In this document: positions 1 to 10,942 of the stretch, in pieces
Numbering within the stretch: position 1 is the stretch's first letter
How the letters are laid out: the number at the start of each line of letters is the position of its first letter
From: Ilyonectria destructans
Lineage: Eukaryota > Ascomycota > Sordariomycetes > Hypocreales > Nectriaceae
Assembly: GCA_020740775.1 (NCBI GenBank)
Contig: JAHEWK010000029.1
Location: forward strand, 1-64,000
Direction: 5' to 3'
Length of the DNA stretch: 64,000 bases
Notes under the pieces: generated by a model
What the model saw: only the letters and a program-made list of their open reading frames with translations
Told to the model about the DNA's origin: nothing
Databases searched by the model: none
Made by a program: the position numbers and the translations under genes

Positions 1-979
1 GCTGCTGGGAGTCTTCTGGAGGAGGGGGTTTTGTCTTGGGGTATGCCTTTAAGATCTGAACAACTGATCCCTTTTCATATCCTATACCTAGGCATCTAGG
101 AAGAATTAGAAAGTCGAGGAGGGATTTTTCTGAGGGTCTGTCTAGAAAGGCTTCTGCAGCTCTCTTAGCTGCACCTTGGAAGGCATTGGCATGTCGATAG
201 TGTAGCTTTTTCTCTGGTATATATACCTTTGAATAGGCTAATAGCTTCTGGACTGCTTCCTGCTTCAGAATAGGCTCTGCTGCCTTTCTATGTTGTTCTT
301 CCAAGACAGCTGGGTCTGAGGCAGCTTGATCTGGAGCAGCTGGATCTAGAGCGGCTGGAGCAGCTGGATCTAGAGCGGCTGGGGCAGCTGGGTCTAGAGC
401 GGCTGGGACAGCTAGATCTTCAGAAACAACTAGAGCTCCTGGAGCAGCTGAGAGAGTCAGAGCTTCTAGAAGAGTCTGGTCTTCCAGAGGGGTTTCTGAG
501 ATAACTCGATCTTCCTGCTCCAGGTCGAGGAGGTTTAGATCTGTATCATCTAGACCTAAGCTTTCTAGCTCTTCTTCCTCTTCTCTTACTTCTTCAGTAG
601 CTTGAGTTCTTCCTTCTTCTTCTTCTCTAGACTGCCTAATAAGGCGGGAAATAGAGGGAAGAGAAGAAACTGAACTCGATCTAGAGGAAAAGACAGAGAG
701 GGGAAGAGGAATAAGAGCTGGAGAGATAGAAGACTCAGGTCTTTGAGATAGGCAGGGAGTAAGAAGAGGAGAGGAAGGAAGAAAAATAAGAGAAGAGAGA
801 GATAGGCTTCCTCCTCTTTCTAGCCTAGGTTTTAAGGCCCTAGGAGCTGCTGGAAGAGGGGATCTAGCTTCTCTTTTCCTTCCTCTAGTTGCTGAGCTAA
901 GCTGTTGCTGCCGGCTGCCTTGAGTCCTTTGTTGCTGGACTTGTGGCAGCTGTGGCTGCAAGCTGCTAAGCTGCTGGAC
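1..979 (-). CDS. N-terminal part of a retroelement-like ORF (runs off left edge)
   Basis: On the minus strand a frame of about 326 codons is open from 979 to the window edge without a stop. It reads as a Q/S-rich head, an E-rich stretch (about 540-640), an Ala-Pro repeat block, then a more ordinary segment with LHYRHANAFQGAAKRAAEAF and LLDFLILPRCLGIGYEKG. The look is that of the N-terminal region of a fungal retroelement polyprotein, but I cannot tell LINE from LTR type because the catalytic domains lie outside the window. There is no in-frame ATG. The likely start is at 4368 (minus; MKKKERSSS...), now separated by the hAT-1 insertion, though an exact in-frame join could not be shown. Strong codon bias and lack of stops argue against chance. 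Confidence 0.5.
333..411 (-). repeat. Tandem repeat encoding Ala-Pro-Leu-Asp blocks
   Basis: About three head-to-tail copies of a 24-30 bp unit containing GCAGCTGGATCTAGAGCGGC. Read on the minus strand they encode repeated AALDPAAP in the retroelement-like ORF, so the repeat preserves the frame and is probably a length-variable linker. Confidence 0.75.
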
Positions 980-980
980 T

Positions 981-1118
981 CAGAGTTGGAAATCGATCGT
1001 ACAGATCGATTCCGAGCCCTGATCGATCGATTTATATCGATCATCGCCTTCAATCGATCGATATCGATCGATCACTAATTGAAATCGATCGATCGATATC
1101 GATCGGCGATCAAATCGA
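981..1118. repeat. hAT-1 TIR and ATCGATCG subterminal repeats (end at 981)
   Basis: The 19-bp TIR is followed by many direct and inverted ATCGATCG / ATCGATATCGAT motifs up to the transposase stop codon. Such clustered subterminal motifs are the usual binding sites of hAT transposases. The matching cluster lies at the other end. Confidence 0.8.
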
Positions 1119-3837
1119 TCAATGCTGGTCTTCGTTGTTCCTATCTACGGTGATCCTGCCCACCAATTGAAGAACTTGCCTCCAATTATCCCCTTCAAGG
1201 AGACTAAAAGGAAGAGTCGGCTGATAAATACCGGCTTTGCTCCAGGAACGAAGGCACTGAGCCATGGCCACAATATGCCGCCGCAGGCGGGACCTAAGTG
1301 GTGTTACCATCCTCCCGCAACTGCTGAAGTCTCTCTCCGTTTCTGCAGAAGACGATGCGATAGTAAGAAAGTCAACAGCCATATAAGACAGCCGAGGAAA
1401 ACGCACAACGCCGACGTCCCTCCACCAGCCAATTGGGTCAGCTTTGTATGCGATGTTGTCGGCCGGTGGCTCTGACAGATACTGATCAAGCTCGTCCTGT
1501 GGTGGCGTCACCGCTGACTGCTGTTGTCGTTGGCTTTGTCGCTCTTGAGAGTCAGGAGTAGTCAATGACCGACTAAAAGCCAGTCGACGTTCAATATAGT
1601 CCAAGGCACTAGTAGTCCCAGCTGCTGAAGCGTCATTAGAATCTGCATCGTGAGCCTTGTTCTTGTACTTCTCTTCCCAGATGGTCGTTAAGCTTCTCTC
1701 ATACATCCTCTTCCATTCCGAGGTCTGACGAGATGGGAGTTGGTTCCAAAGCCGTTCTAGAGTTCGCCATTTCTTGCAGGGGTGGAATACAACTGCCGCT
1801 ACATAGGCAGTAGAGGTTAGCTTGCTATAGTAGTCGTTCAGTTTCTTCCATCCGAGCTTGATGTAAACCTTCAAAAGCCTCCGGGTCTTTGCATCCATAT
1901 CATCGAACAGTTGAACCTCTTCCATGATCTGGTCGTCATTCTCTTCAATTATCACTCCTTGAACGGCCAGCTCGAGGTGGTCAAGGAGCATCTCCACCAC
2001 TTGGAAGTACTCGTCGAACCCCCCTGATGTTGAGCGTTTGCCAGCAATACCCTCGCCCTGCAGTTGCCTTGAGGCGACCTTGAATGGTTGAAGGATCTTC
2101 TGAACTGCAGCAACAACCTTCCATTCCTCAAGGGAAAGTGTTTCTTTCAATATTGCGGGTTTGTCTTTTTCTTTGCCGCCTTGGCTAACCCATCGTTCCT
2201 CGATCACGGAAAGCATCCTGTTCAAGGCTGCGCGTTTCAGCAGAGCGCGCGACGCCATTGCCTCGTCGGATTGCCAGCGAGTACAGACGTTTTGAACCCA
2301 CGTAAGAACAGGTTCAGTAGGGGCGATTTGCCTTTGAGCTTCATAAAAGTCCTCGAGAAGTTGACTGCTCGTTCGAAAAGCGACGCCAATATTGTGTAGC
2401 TTGCCAAACGGCCCAAACTTGCGGTACTTGTCCACTTCCTCGGCGTTAATAATCTCAGGGACTGGATACTGTTGCTGACTCTCCTCGGGGACTGTTTCGA
2501 GCTCGAAGGCTTCGTCCATGCTCGGCTCACTGAAGTCGTCGTCCATCGCCAGCTCATTGATGGCCTCGGACAACTGTCGCTGCTCGTCTTCTTCAGTCAT
2601 AAAGTCCTTATCGCCCCAGTGAGCAAGCAGCTCGTTGAAATTATCCCTTTTGCTGCCGTACATCATGGCTCTGACTGTCAGATTCAGAAAATGAGGGGCG
2701 CAGCGAATGCGACGCTCAGCCCCGTCGAAATCGAACTCAGTGCCAAGTGCTTCCATAGCCGCATCATTATTCGCAGCGTTGTCAAGCGTGTAGTACCCAA
2801 TCCTGAAGCCGAATAAGAGTTAACATAGTCAGTTTGGCAGGTGAGATTTTTGGCCATGGTTTTGTACCTGTCTTCAAGACCAAATGCGCATATTGTATCT
2901 GCAACTTCATCTGCAAGCGCTGCTCCGGTATGGCGCTTCCTGAGACCTGGCAAAGCCAAAAGTATTCTCCACTGTTTCCAATCTTGGTCGATAAAGTGGG
3001 CGTTGATACCAAGGAATGATGTGTTTTGTCGGGAAGTCCAGCCATCAAAGGTAAAGTGAATCATACTTCTCGCTCTTTGAAGCAGCTCGTGAAGCGGGCC
3101 AAGAGCACGATTGTACTCGTTTATTAGCAGATTCACGAGCGTCTTGCCGCTCGGTATCTGCCCTTCCTGAAGAGACGAGTTGTTGTAGAGAAGCAGTCGT
3201 CTGAAGCGCTCAGAGTTTACGAGATTGAACGGGAGGTTATGGTATGTAAGCCAGTCGAGCAGGAGGAGTTGATTCATCTTCGGATCGAATAGCATATGCA
3301 GATTGCCGAGAAGGCTTTGATCCCGAGGGTTCGTTGGATCGGCGCGAAGCATATCAAGTAGATTCCGTTGTGTACCTCCACTTCCGGCAACGGGGCCTGC
3401 ACATTGCGAAGGTGGCTGACAAGTTAGCGGGCATTATCGAATGACATGGACATGGGACACGGAGGGATGGCACAAACCATGACCTTGTGCTCCTTTCTCA
3501 GATGTCGGACAATGCCTCCACCAGTTGAAGCGATGTAGACATAATCTGTAGTCTTCGGCCTGTTCCGGAGGAAACATCGCTCGCAGATCCATACGATCTT
3601 GTGGGGCCGTGACCTGTTGTCCTTCATTCTGAATCCAAACTGCCACCACCATGTCCGCTCTCGAGAAGGGTCGTGACCTATCGTGAAACCGGGGAACCGC
3701 CTGAATTTATCAGTCGTCCAAGCCTCATAATCTGGAAATCTGATGGGTGCATATTTCGTTGAGGCTGAACTGGTTGACCGCTCGGAAGGCGGCGGCGTGG
3801 AGGAGGCAGCCTCTATGTCCTCATCAAACGAGTCCAT
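1119..3837 (-). CDS. hAT transposase, intact, three exons (861 aa)
   Basis: Cut-and-paste transposase for hAT-1. The model joins 3837-3484, 3415-2868 and 2802-1119. Both introns are short (68 and 65 nt) and GT-AG; the first has GCTAAC just before TTGTCAG. The spliced length is 2586 nt, exactly 862 codons with no internal stop. The first exon carries a BED-like zinc-finger segment (WICERCF ... HLRKEH). The middle has the fungal hAT signature [15 protein letters not shown]. The C-terminus has the hAT dimerisation region: [23 protein letters not shown] and [11 protein letters not shown] chose the ATG at 3837 (MDSFDED), because upstream in-frame codons are only TTG. Nothing seen breaks the gene, so the element could be recent or active. 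Confidence 0.88.
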
Positions 3838-4185
3838 AGTGATGGGAAGAGTCCACAAACAGTGTAGAGGAGGTCAAATCGAAGGCTTCGAGGCTGATAA
3901 GGTCGAACCTGCATATACTCTACTCGGACAAGCTAAGACCTGAGATAATTCCTGGTTGCGACGCGTACAGAGTCCATTGAACCAGGCACTGGCGGAGTTG
4001 CAAATGGCACGAGACAGAGAGGACAGCTCATATGCTGGGTCATTTCCTGCTGCCACGCGTCGCGTGTGGCTGCCTGGGGCCCCTGACGACTTGCCAGGGT
4101 AGACGCGTCCGGCGACAGATTCGTCGCGTATCATACTATGAGCTGCCATACGCAACCTACCCGGGAGGACACCTCCGATGTACGT

Positions 4186-4329
4186 GGCGATCGACGATCA
4201 AATCGATCGATTGGAGGTTTGATCGATACGATATCGATCGATTGACAGGTTGGATCGATCGATCGAAATCGAAATCGGATCGATTAATCGAATCGATCAT
4301 ATCGATCAGTCGATCGATTTCCAACCCTG
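4186..4329. repeat. hAT-1 TIR and ATCGATCG subterminal repeats (end at 4329)
   Basis: A dense run of GATCGATCG motifs, including ATCGATACGATATCGATCGA, ends in the terminal repeat CGATCGATTTCCAACCCTG, which is the inverse of the 981-999 repeat with one mismatch. About 350 bp between here and the transposase start (3838-4185) is the 5' leader; it contains no ORF I would support. Confidence 0.8.
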
Positions 4330-5357
4330 GCTCAGGGGCACTGAGGAACTTCTTTCTTTCTTCTTCATCTTTGATGTAAATAGCATCCTGGACTAGATAG
4401 CTGGAATACAGTTACTAGAGGCCGTTCACAGGCGGCTCCACGGGCCTAGGTGAATGACTTTGTTAGATTGGACCATGCACCCGGCATCAGACCGGGTGGG
4501 TCATGTGATCAGTTGCCTAGCACTTTGCCACAAGGCTTAGGAAGCAGCTTCTAGCTGATTCTACACAGCACAGAACAGGTATATAAAGCTTGCTCTGATA
4601 CCTCAGAATAAGAAGAGAGGAGGAGAATACACATATGCAATATAATATACACGATTAATATCAGAGTGCTATGCTAGCTTTCCGACAGACTTCGCCTGCT
4701 TACCAGACTGCATAGTGAGTGGGAATTGAGTAAACGAGGTTACAAAAGGCCTTAAACCGAGCCGGTAGCAACAAGCTATAAATATGAGGCCACACTTATA
4801 CAACCTGTTGGAACATGACCCTGTATAACGAAACCTCTGATAGATTGATATCCGGACCTTAGTCAGAAGGGGGGGTATGATAACCCCTCTTCCGGCCGAT
4901 CCGGGATGACGAGGACAAGCAATCATCAACATCATCATCACTGTATTGATCCCTATCCATTTGATCGAATTGACCGTAACGGATTCATCAATAGACTAAA
5001 GATGATTACTAAGAGTAAACCCCTGCTATTGCATCCATAGCGAGGATACCCTGGCAACCTAGTACTAAAGCGGCCGGGCGTGAATCAATATCCCCACAAT
5101 ATATCAGCATCATGCAGCAGCTGGATGTATTAGGCGGGTATCTACAGCTATCAGCATTATGCAGCAGATGCGTCAGTAGTTGGCGATATGACTTTTGTGA
5201 CATCCTCTCTTGGGGAATAGTATGATTTCTATGTAAATAAAAAGTCCAGTAGCGTATTGCTGCTCACCGAATGGCATGTTATATATAAAGCCCTTGACGG
5301 GCTTCATCATAAGAAGAAGATAAGCAACTTTGTTTACACACCCTGATATAACCACTA
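4330..5357. other. Intergenic remnant between hAT-1 and pogo-1
   Basis: No gene is supportable. The first 100 bp continues the retroelement-like ORF and its leader. A TATATAAAG box occurs near 4581 on the plus strand. From about 4670 to 5355 only short, unconserved ORFs occur. Two loose copies of TATCAGCAT(C/T)ATGCAGCAG lie near 5102 and 5151. Confidence 0.5.
4352..4430 (-). repeat. Dispersed repeat, copy 1: retroelement leader and ATG
   Basis: The segment matches 22875-22950 in the same orientation. Both read (minus) CTCTAGT...ACTAG/TC..., then a TTTAC(A/T)T..AAGATGAAGAA start region. In this copy the ATG at 4368 opens MKKKERSSS and runs 39 nt up to the hAT-1 end. I read the pair as 5' ends of the same retroelement family; LTR versus non-LTR is unresolved. 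Confidence 0.5.
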
Positions 5358-5406
5358 ACGTACTTGATAAGCGAGCGCCGCAGACAAGCGAGCGCCGCAC
5401 TTTTCC
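5358..5406. repeat. pogo-1 terminal inverted repeat (left)
   Basis: Begins ACGTACTTGATAAGCGAGCG. It contains two copies of the AAGCGAGCGCCGCA unit, probably tandem transposase-binding sites. TA target site precedes it. Confidence 0.9.
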
Positions 5407-5463
5407 TTGCCCTCAAAATTAAAACCTCAATAAAACTGCAATAAAGCATCAAATAAATTAAAA

Positions 5464-7119
5464 CTAATCACTATGCTCTTCCTCAGAGGTCTCAATTATA
5501 ATCTGACAGGTCCTTGCATTATGACCGGCCTTTCTACATGTTCCACAGCGCCTTTCCCTCGGCAGCGCCGACCTCCTTCGACCACCACTTCTCGACGATT
5601 CAGCCACTACCTGCGCATCAACGTCTCTCTGATCCATCTCATCCCTCCCCTCATCTAAAGTCATCTTCCCTCCTTTACGTAGGCGGGTTCTTTTCGCTCT
5701 GCGCCGCTTGCTAAGAGTCTCATTTGCCTGTCGAGGGATCTGGATCTCAGACTTCAATAATGCTATCTGATGCATTATTGCCTTTGTTCCCTGAGTGAAT
5801 GACTTAAGCGCCTCAAGAATTGATGCTGGAGAGCTGCTCTGATGTCTTCTCACTCGTCTTTTAAGGTATTCAGACTGCGAACTGGCCTCAAGCACTGTCT
5901 TTGGGGTCTTTGAGACCCAAGGGTCAGGGAGACCGACCTCCTCTACAGCCGGTGTTGGAGTCCGTAGCTGCACATCAAGCTTTGATATGACATTTTCTGG
6001 GTTTAAAGGAACAAGTCCGGCCCCTCGAAAACCTCCTTCAATATTACTCCTTGTCATGGCGGCTGCGTGGGCAGCGTAGAAGGCTGGGAAGAACTCGGTC
6101 TTTGAAACGTGGGTTATGGAGCATCTGATCAATTGCTTAATTGCTTGACTATAGGCTGTTTTAAGCGGCCTAAAGCACCCGACATCAAGAGGCTGAAGTA
6201 GATGAGACGAATGAGGCGGTATATAAAGCGTAATGATCTGATTCTCCTCATAATATTTCTTAAAGTCGACGGAGTGGTGACTTTCGTGCCTATCGAGGAT
6301 CAGAAGATGATAGCGACCGATCGATCGATCCTTTGTGTGCTGATTGAAGTGCTTGAGCCACTCAAGACCCGTCTCATTGTCGGTCCAGCCATTTTGAGTT
6401 GTTGCAATAGCCCAATCGCCCGGGAGATTGCTTTCCCAGTAACAGCTGGCGAGGTGATATTGGCCCGCAACCACGAAAAACGGCTGGATTGCCTAGCCTT
6501 CCGCATTGATCGCCTGGATGACCGTAACCCATTCTCGGTTTCCAGGCTGCACTGATTTCGGGTCTCCACGCCTTTCTGCGCCTGTAACAACCATTCCGCT
6601 TGCGATTATGCCTATCATAAAGCCGGTCTCATCAAAGTTATAGATATCGGCTAGGTTAATACCATACTTCGCGATTATGTTCTTCACAAGCCGGAACCAA
6701 TTGCGAATAATGGTTAGATCTTCGCATTTAGCCCTCTGATAGTCGTATTTACGAAAAAAACGCGTCTTGAGCTCTGGTTGTCGCCTGATGAAGTTAGAAG
6801 CCCAGCGCTTGCCGACAGGTGACGCGTCGCAGTCAACGAGCAGTCGATTGGCCATTTCTTCAACACCACGCAGTCGCGGGGGAAATCCTCGCGAATCTAG
6901 GTCGAGGATGAATTGAACAATGATCTGTTCCTCTAGATCGGTTAGTCGACGCGAATTGGGAATGGTATCGCGTCGACACTGAATGCCCTTCTGTCGGCGA
7001 CGCAGCCTTCGCTCATCTACTTCGTATGTCGATGCGGCGTGTCGGATACTTAGTTTTGGGTTATTTTGAAGGGCTTGAAGGGCAAGAAGGGTTTTAGCTT
7101 CATTATCTTGCTGAGGCAT
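5464..7119 (-). pseudogene. pogo/Fot1 transposase with a single nonsense codon (551 codons)
   Basis: DDE transposase of pogo-1. The frame is continuous from 7119 to 5464 except for a TAG at 6493-6495 (minus), between INAEG and AIQPFFVV, where pogo-family proteins usually have Trp. Domains in order: a psq-type helix-turn-helix (residues about 10-50), a Tc5/CENPB-type DNA-binding half (about 100-145), the first catalytic Asp in YNFDETGF, the second in LLILDRHESHHS, the third in SSHLLQPLDVGCF, and a C-terminal zinc knuckle CGTCRKAGHNARTC. All three catalytic acidic residues are present. TGG to TAG equals CCA to CTA on the other strand, the CpA-to-TpA change typical of RIP. Otherwise the gene looks functional. 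Confidence 0.88.
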
Positions 7120-7168
7120 GTTGAGTTGTTGAGATTTGCTTGATAAAGTAGAAAGTTAGGTGCAGGAT

Positions 7169-7217
7169 GGAAAAGTGCGGCGCTCGCTTGTCTGCGGCGC
7201 TTGCTTATCAAGTACGT
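7169..7217. repeat. pogo-1 terminal inverted repeat (right)
   Basis: Inverse of the 5358-5406 repeat with one G/A difference (GCTTGCTTATC against GCTCGCTTATC read on the plus strand). The TA at 7218-7219 follows, and the aldehyde dehydrogenase pseudogene starts at 7260. Confidence 0.9.
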
Positions 7218-7259
7218 TAACTCAATTACCCGCTCTTCAATTAACTGAATACTCTCAAA

Positions 7260-8798
7260 ATGTCTTTACCTAAGATCCCCACTATGAGCGTTGACGAGCT
7301 TAAGAAACTCCCCATCGAAAACCGCCTCTTCATCAATGGAGAGTTCATTCCTTCTAGAAGCGGGAAGAAATTCGACGTCGTCAACCCAATATCTAAGTAA
7401 ACCGTTACTTCTGTTTTTAAAGCAGATGCTAATGACGTTAATGATGCCGTCGCCGCTGCCAAGGCTGCATTCCCAGCTTAGTCGGAGCTCGAGGCTATGG
7501 AACGTGGCGCCTATCTGTACAAGCTGGCTGATGCGCTTAAAAGGCATTTAACTGAGATTTACTACCTAGATGCTATCAGTATAGGAAAGCCCATTCATAA
7601 CGACCGTAAGACATTCTTCATACTTAAACCTATAATGCATCTATTTTAATAGCTTCTAAAAGTGATAATGGACTTCGCCATCAAACACCTACGCTACTTT
7701 ACCAGCAAGGCTAGTGATACCTAGGGAGATACCTCTCTTAACACTCCCGGCTTCATCAACCTCGTCTTCCGTCAGCCCTATGGTATTTGTGGCGCAATCA
7801 CACCGTAGAACGCGCCCATTATGATGATCACACAGAAGCTTGGCCCAGCCCTCATCACAGGAAACACCATTGTCCTCAAAACATCTGAGAAGGCGCCGCT
7901 GAGCCCTCTCGTAATCGCCCAGTGTTACCAGGAAATCGGCTTTCCTAAAGGCATCTTGAACATCCTCAATGGCTTCGGACAGCCCTGTGGTGAGGCCATC
8001 GCACGCCACATGGATATCAGGAAGCTTTCATTCACCGGATCTACAAATACCAGTCGTGCAATTAAGAAGGCTGCAGCCAAGTCAAACCTCAAGAACGTCA
8101 CGCTCGAGCTTGGAGGCAAAAGCCCGTTCATCATTTTCAACGACGCCGACATCGAAAAGGCTGCTACAGCTTCGGCCTATTCCATCTTAGTCAACTCTAG
8201 CCAGATGTACATAGCCAGCTCGAGAGTCTTTATCCATAGCAAAATCGCCAACAAGTTCACCGACGCTCTCAAGGGAGCACTCAATGCCATGGGCACGAGC
8301 GGTGATCCGCTGGCGACTGGAACTCTACGTAGGCCTCAAGCCGACAAGCTGCAATTCCACCGAATCCTGGAATTCGTAAATAGAGCAAAGGAGGAAGGGT
8401 TGGAAATTGTTACGGGCGGCAACCGGAAGCGAGACACGGGATATTTCATCCAGCCAACGATCATCAAAAATGCGCCAGAGGACTCGAAGGTGTTCAAGGA
8501 GGAGATTTTTGGCCCTATCCTATCTCTCAACGTTTTTAACGATGAGGAAAAGGTGCTGCAGAGCGCGAATAACACTGAATTCAGCCTGTATGCTTCCGTC
8601 TTCACGAAGGACATCTCACGCGCTCTCCGTTTTTCGAAGAAGTTCAAGGCTGGAAATATCGGCATCAACTGTTCAAGCCCTATGATGACACTTGATATGC
8701 CATTTGGCGGTTGGAAACAAAGTGGTGAGGGTTGTGAGAACTCGAAATATGCTATGGATAACTGGACGGAGCTGAAGTCGGTGTATATCGCACTCTAG
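7260..8798 (+). pseudogene. NAD(P)-dependent aldehyde dehydrogenase, RIP-type pseudogene
   Basis: ALDH-superfamily reading frame from MSLPKIPTMSVDEL to ELKSVYIAL. Recognisable blocks are GEFIPSRSGKKFDVVNP, the cofactor region VLKTSEKAPLSPL, SFTGSTNTSRAI, the general-base motif LELGGKSP, and the C-terminal MPFGGWKQSGEG. In-frame stops occur at 7398 (TAA), 7479, 7722 and 7806 (TAG). All are explained by CAA/CAG to TAA/TAG or TGG to TAG. The catalytic cysteine of the Q-x-C motif reads Tyr (SSQMYIASSRVF, codon at 8208-8210), also a G-to-A change. Two more stops near 7647-7652 may lie in an intron. The 3' half from 7821 is otherwise fully open. It is a dead gene; pogo-1 sits 42 bp before its ATG. 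Confidence 0.85.
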
Positions 8799-8898
8799 GG
8801 CATGGCGCAGGTGTTAGGGGATATATGATGTTACCAGAAAATACAGCTTGCCGTCATTTTCTAAGGAGTAGTGCTATTCGGGCTGTATGATGTTGCTA

Positions 8899-8941
8899 CC
8901 GTAGAAACTCGAGAAATTCATAGTCTTGGCAAAGCGGAACC
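8899..8941. repeat. pogo-2 terminal inverted repeat (left)
   Basis: 43 bp, identical in inverse orientation to 11349-11391. Identical TIRs suggest a relatively young insertion. Confidence 0.92.
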
Positions 8942-9137
8942 ACGCTAAATTCCCCGCCCGCTATAACCAATTAGGAAAGGCGTGATTGGCATCTTCGGAC
9001 TTCAATCCCTCTGTTCAAAGCTCTCAAAAATAGCTCTCAAGACAACGCTCAAAAAAACGCCTCTTCAACATGCCTCTCACAACAGCCGGCTTTATTGATA
9101 TCGTCTGTATGTGGCCTCTCATTGGTCAGACTTATTA

Positions 9138-10942
9138 CTAATCAGGCACGGGGGTCCCTAGCGACAGAGATACCTCTGTTTCTATGGGTTCTTCGCCTTG
9201 AGAAGATGTATATACGTCCGCCAGCTCACGTATGAGTTCCTCCCTGACATCGGTCCTTGTGTGATCGACAGTCACTCCCCTCTCTGAGGCCATTCGTGCC
9301 AATTCCTCTGTAGAGAGAGACGTCAGTGACTCGATGAGGTCGTCTTCCTGAAGCCCCAGTTCCTCTCCATCATACACAGCAGCGATTTCTTGGTATTGAT
9401 CCTCTCCTTCGGCGGGATTTGACGCAATTTCCCAGTTGGTGAAGTCAATCTCTTCCTTTTTTACGTTTTTAATACTGATTAAATTCTCCTCACTCCCGTC
9501 AGGCCGTAAGCCGATTCCGCAGCTGTAAAATGCCTTACGGATCATATCCGTACGTCCTTGGAGTTGTTCCCACGCCTTGGCCACAATGTGTGTTGTCATG
9601 ACTCGTTTCTCGGTGGGAGTCCACGGCTTGGAACTGCGGACCGGATCGTTGTCTCTTTCGGCTATCCATTCATCCGCAAATTGCTGTAACCACTGCTTAA
9701 ATGGCTTGTTGACAGATACGTCTAGAGGCTGAAGAAGACTCGTACAGCCAGGAGGGATCATAGCCGGGAGAATCTTCGACTTGCCGAGTAGTGTTGTGAC
9801 GCTGTCAGTCTTGTGAAAGCTAGCCACATCCATGACAAGCATGAATTCCCTATAAGGCTTTTTACAAGGGATTACCTCCTCGTTCAACCACTTCAGGAAC
9901 AGCTTCTCGTTATTATAGGCCGTTAGGTTGAATTCGACTGTGACTCCTGGATGATAAAGATGTCCCTCTCTCTGCAGGATCTTCCCTTTTGGTGGCTCAG
10001 CTCCCTCGAAGATCAGCTTTGGTTTTAACCGGCCAAATCCATCAGCGAAGATTGGGAGAACAAGCGTGCCTTTTCTCTTACTCCAGCCACTCCTGTCGGT
10101 CTTCCCTGACACTGTCTTCTCGCCAGATAACGCATATGTTGAACCATCAAGATATTCGAATGGTATTGGAGTCTCATCGACGTTGAGGATGCAGTTATTA
10201 TGAAAGCGGCGTTGCGGGGAGTCAAGGATGTCGGGGATCTTCTCGTACGGCCGAGGGGGGAACTTGGGAGGCACCTCCGGCGGTGGAGGCGTTCTTCTTT
10301 GCGTGTTCCGGCGTAGGAATCGTAAGAAGCTATTAACAATAGCACGGTATTCTTCTGGGGTCTTCTGGGCTTGATTGGTGATACGGCGTTTAACGATGCG
10401 GTGCCTTTTCTTGAAGTTTAGGAACCATCCATTCGAGAATCCAAAAAGCTGCTCGTGTTCTGGATAGAGCTCTCCAAAGAGGTGTTTTGCCGTGGTCCGG
10501 AACCAAGAGACCGTGACGATTTTCTTCTCTGATCGACGTTGAACGAAGCGTCTAAATAACTCATCTTCAAGCTCTGGCCACTTTGGCCTCCAAGAGCTCT
10601 CTTAGGAGTAATACCGAGGATCTTATCCCTCTGCCTCCACCACACGTAGATAGTCTGCTCCTTGACCAGGAACCACTTTGCCGCCTCAGAAATATATGGT
10701 TGGCGATAGCCATCGACGAGTTGAGCACGTTGAGAGCCCCGGCTATTTGCATTTGGGTCATAAATACGATGATTGATAAGAAAAAGTAGCACCCGCACCT
10801 TCTTCTCGTGAGAGTGTGATTCCTCTTTCCTCTTGAGTGGGGAAAATGGCTTTGACTTGCGCTCTGAAGGCGGCTTTGGCTTTGGTCCGCGCTTGGGCCT
10901 TGGCGTCGCCTGTAAATTGGGATCGCGCGGTTCCAACACCAT
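9138..10942 (-). pseudogene. pogo-2 DDE transposase with one frameshift (about 600 codons)
   Basis: Transposase of pogo-2. The N-terminal frame starts at ATG 10942 (MVLEPRDPN) and has basic AT-hook-like stretches (RPKRGPKPKPP) and a helix-turn-helix (AAKWFLVKEQTIYVWWRQR). Near 10600-10615 the frame changes. From there one frame is open to 9138, through SWRPKWPELEDELF and LFGFSNGWFLNFKKRH. Catalytic Asp residues lie in ILNVDETPIPFEY, LVMDVASFHK and TSLLQPLDVSVNKPF. The tail holds a SAP-like segment (LSTEELARMASERGV ... REELIRELADV). The frame change could be a 1-bp indel or an unrecognised intron; I favour an indel because no convincing GT-AG pair restores the frame. Confidence 0.75.

Larger units (their letters stand above)
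981..4329 (-). mobile_element. hAT-family DNA transposon (hAT-1), structurally complete
   Basis: The element is bounded by 19-bp terminal inverted repeats starting CAG(A/G)GTTGGAAATCGATCG, with one mismatch between 981-999 and 4311-4329. The CAGGG-like ends are typical of hAT. It encodes one spliced transposase on the minus strand. Both subterminal zones are packed with ATCGATCG motifs. The flanking octamers (973-980 and 4330-4337) share only the first three bases, so no clean 8-bp target duplication survives. It sits inside the 5' part of a retroelement-like ORF. Confidence 0.85.
5358..7217 (-). mobile_element. pogo/Fot1-type Tc1-mariner transposon (pogo-1), 1860 bp
   Basis: 49-bp terminal inverted repeats (5358-5406 and 7169-7217) begin ACGTACTTGATAAGC and differ at one position. 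They contain an internal duplication of a CAAGCGAGCGCCGCA-like unit. Both sides are flanked by the TA dinucleotide expected for this superfamily (5356-5357 and 7218-7219). One transposase gene fills the interior on the minus strand and carries one nonsense codon. Confidence 0.92.

Noticed and set aside
991..1118. CRISPR-like or microsatellite array of ATCGATCG
   Set aside because: It is mirrored at the other end of hAT-1 and joined to its TIR, so it is the subterminal region of the transposon.
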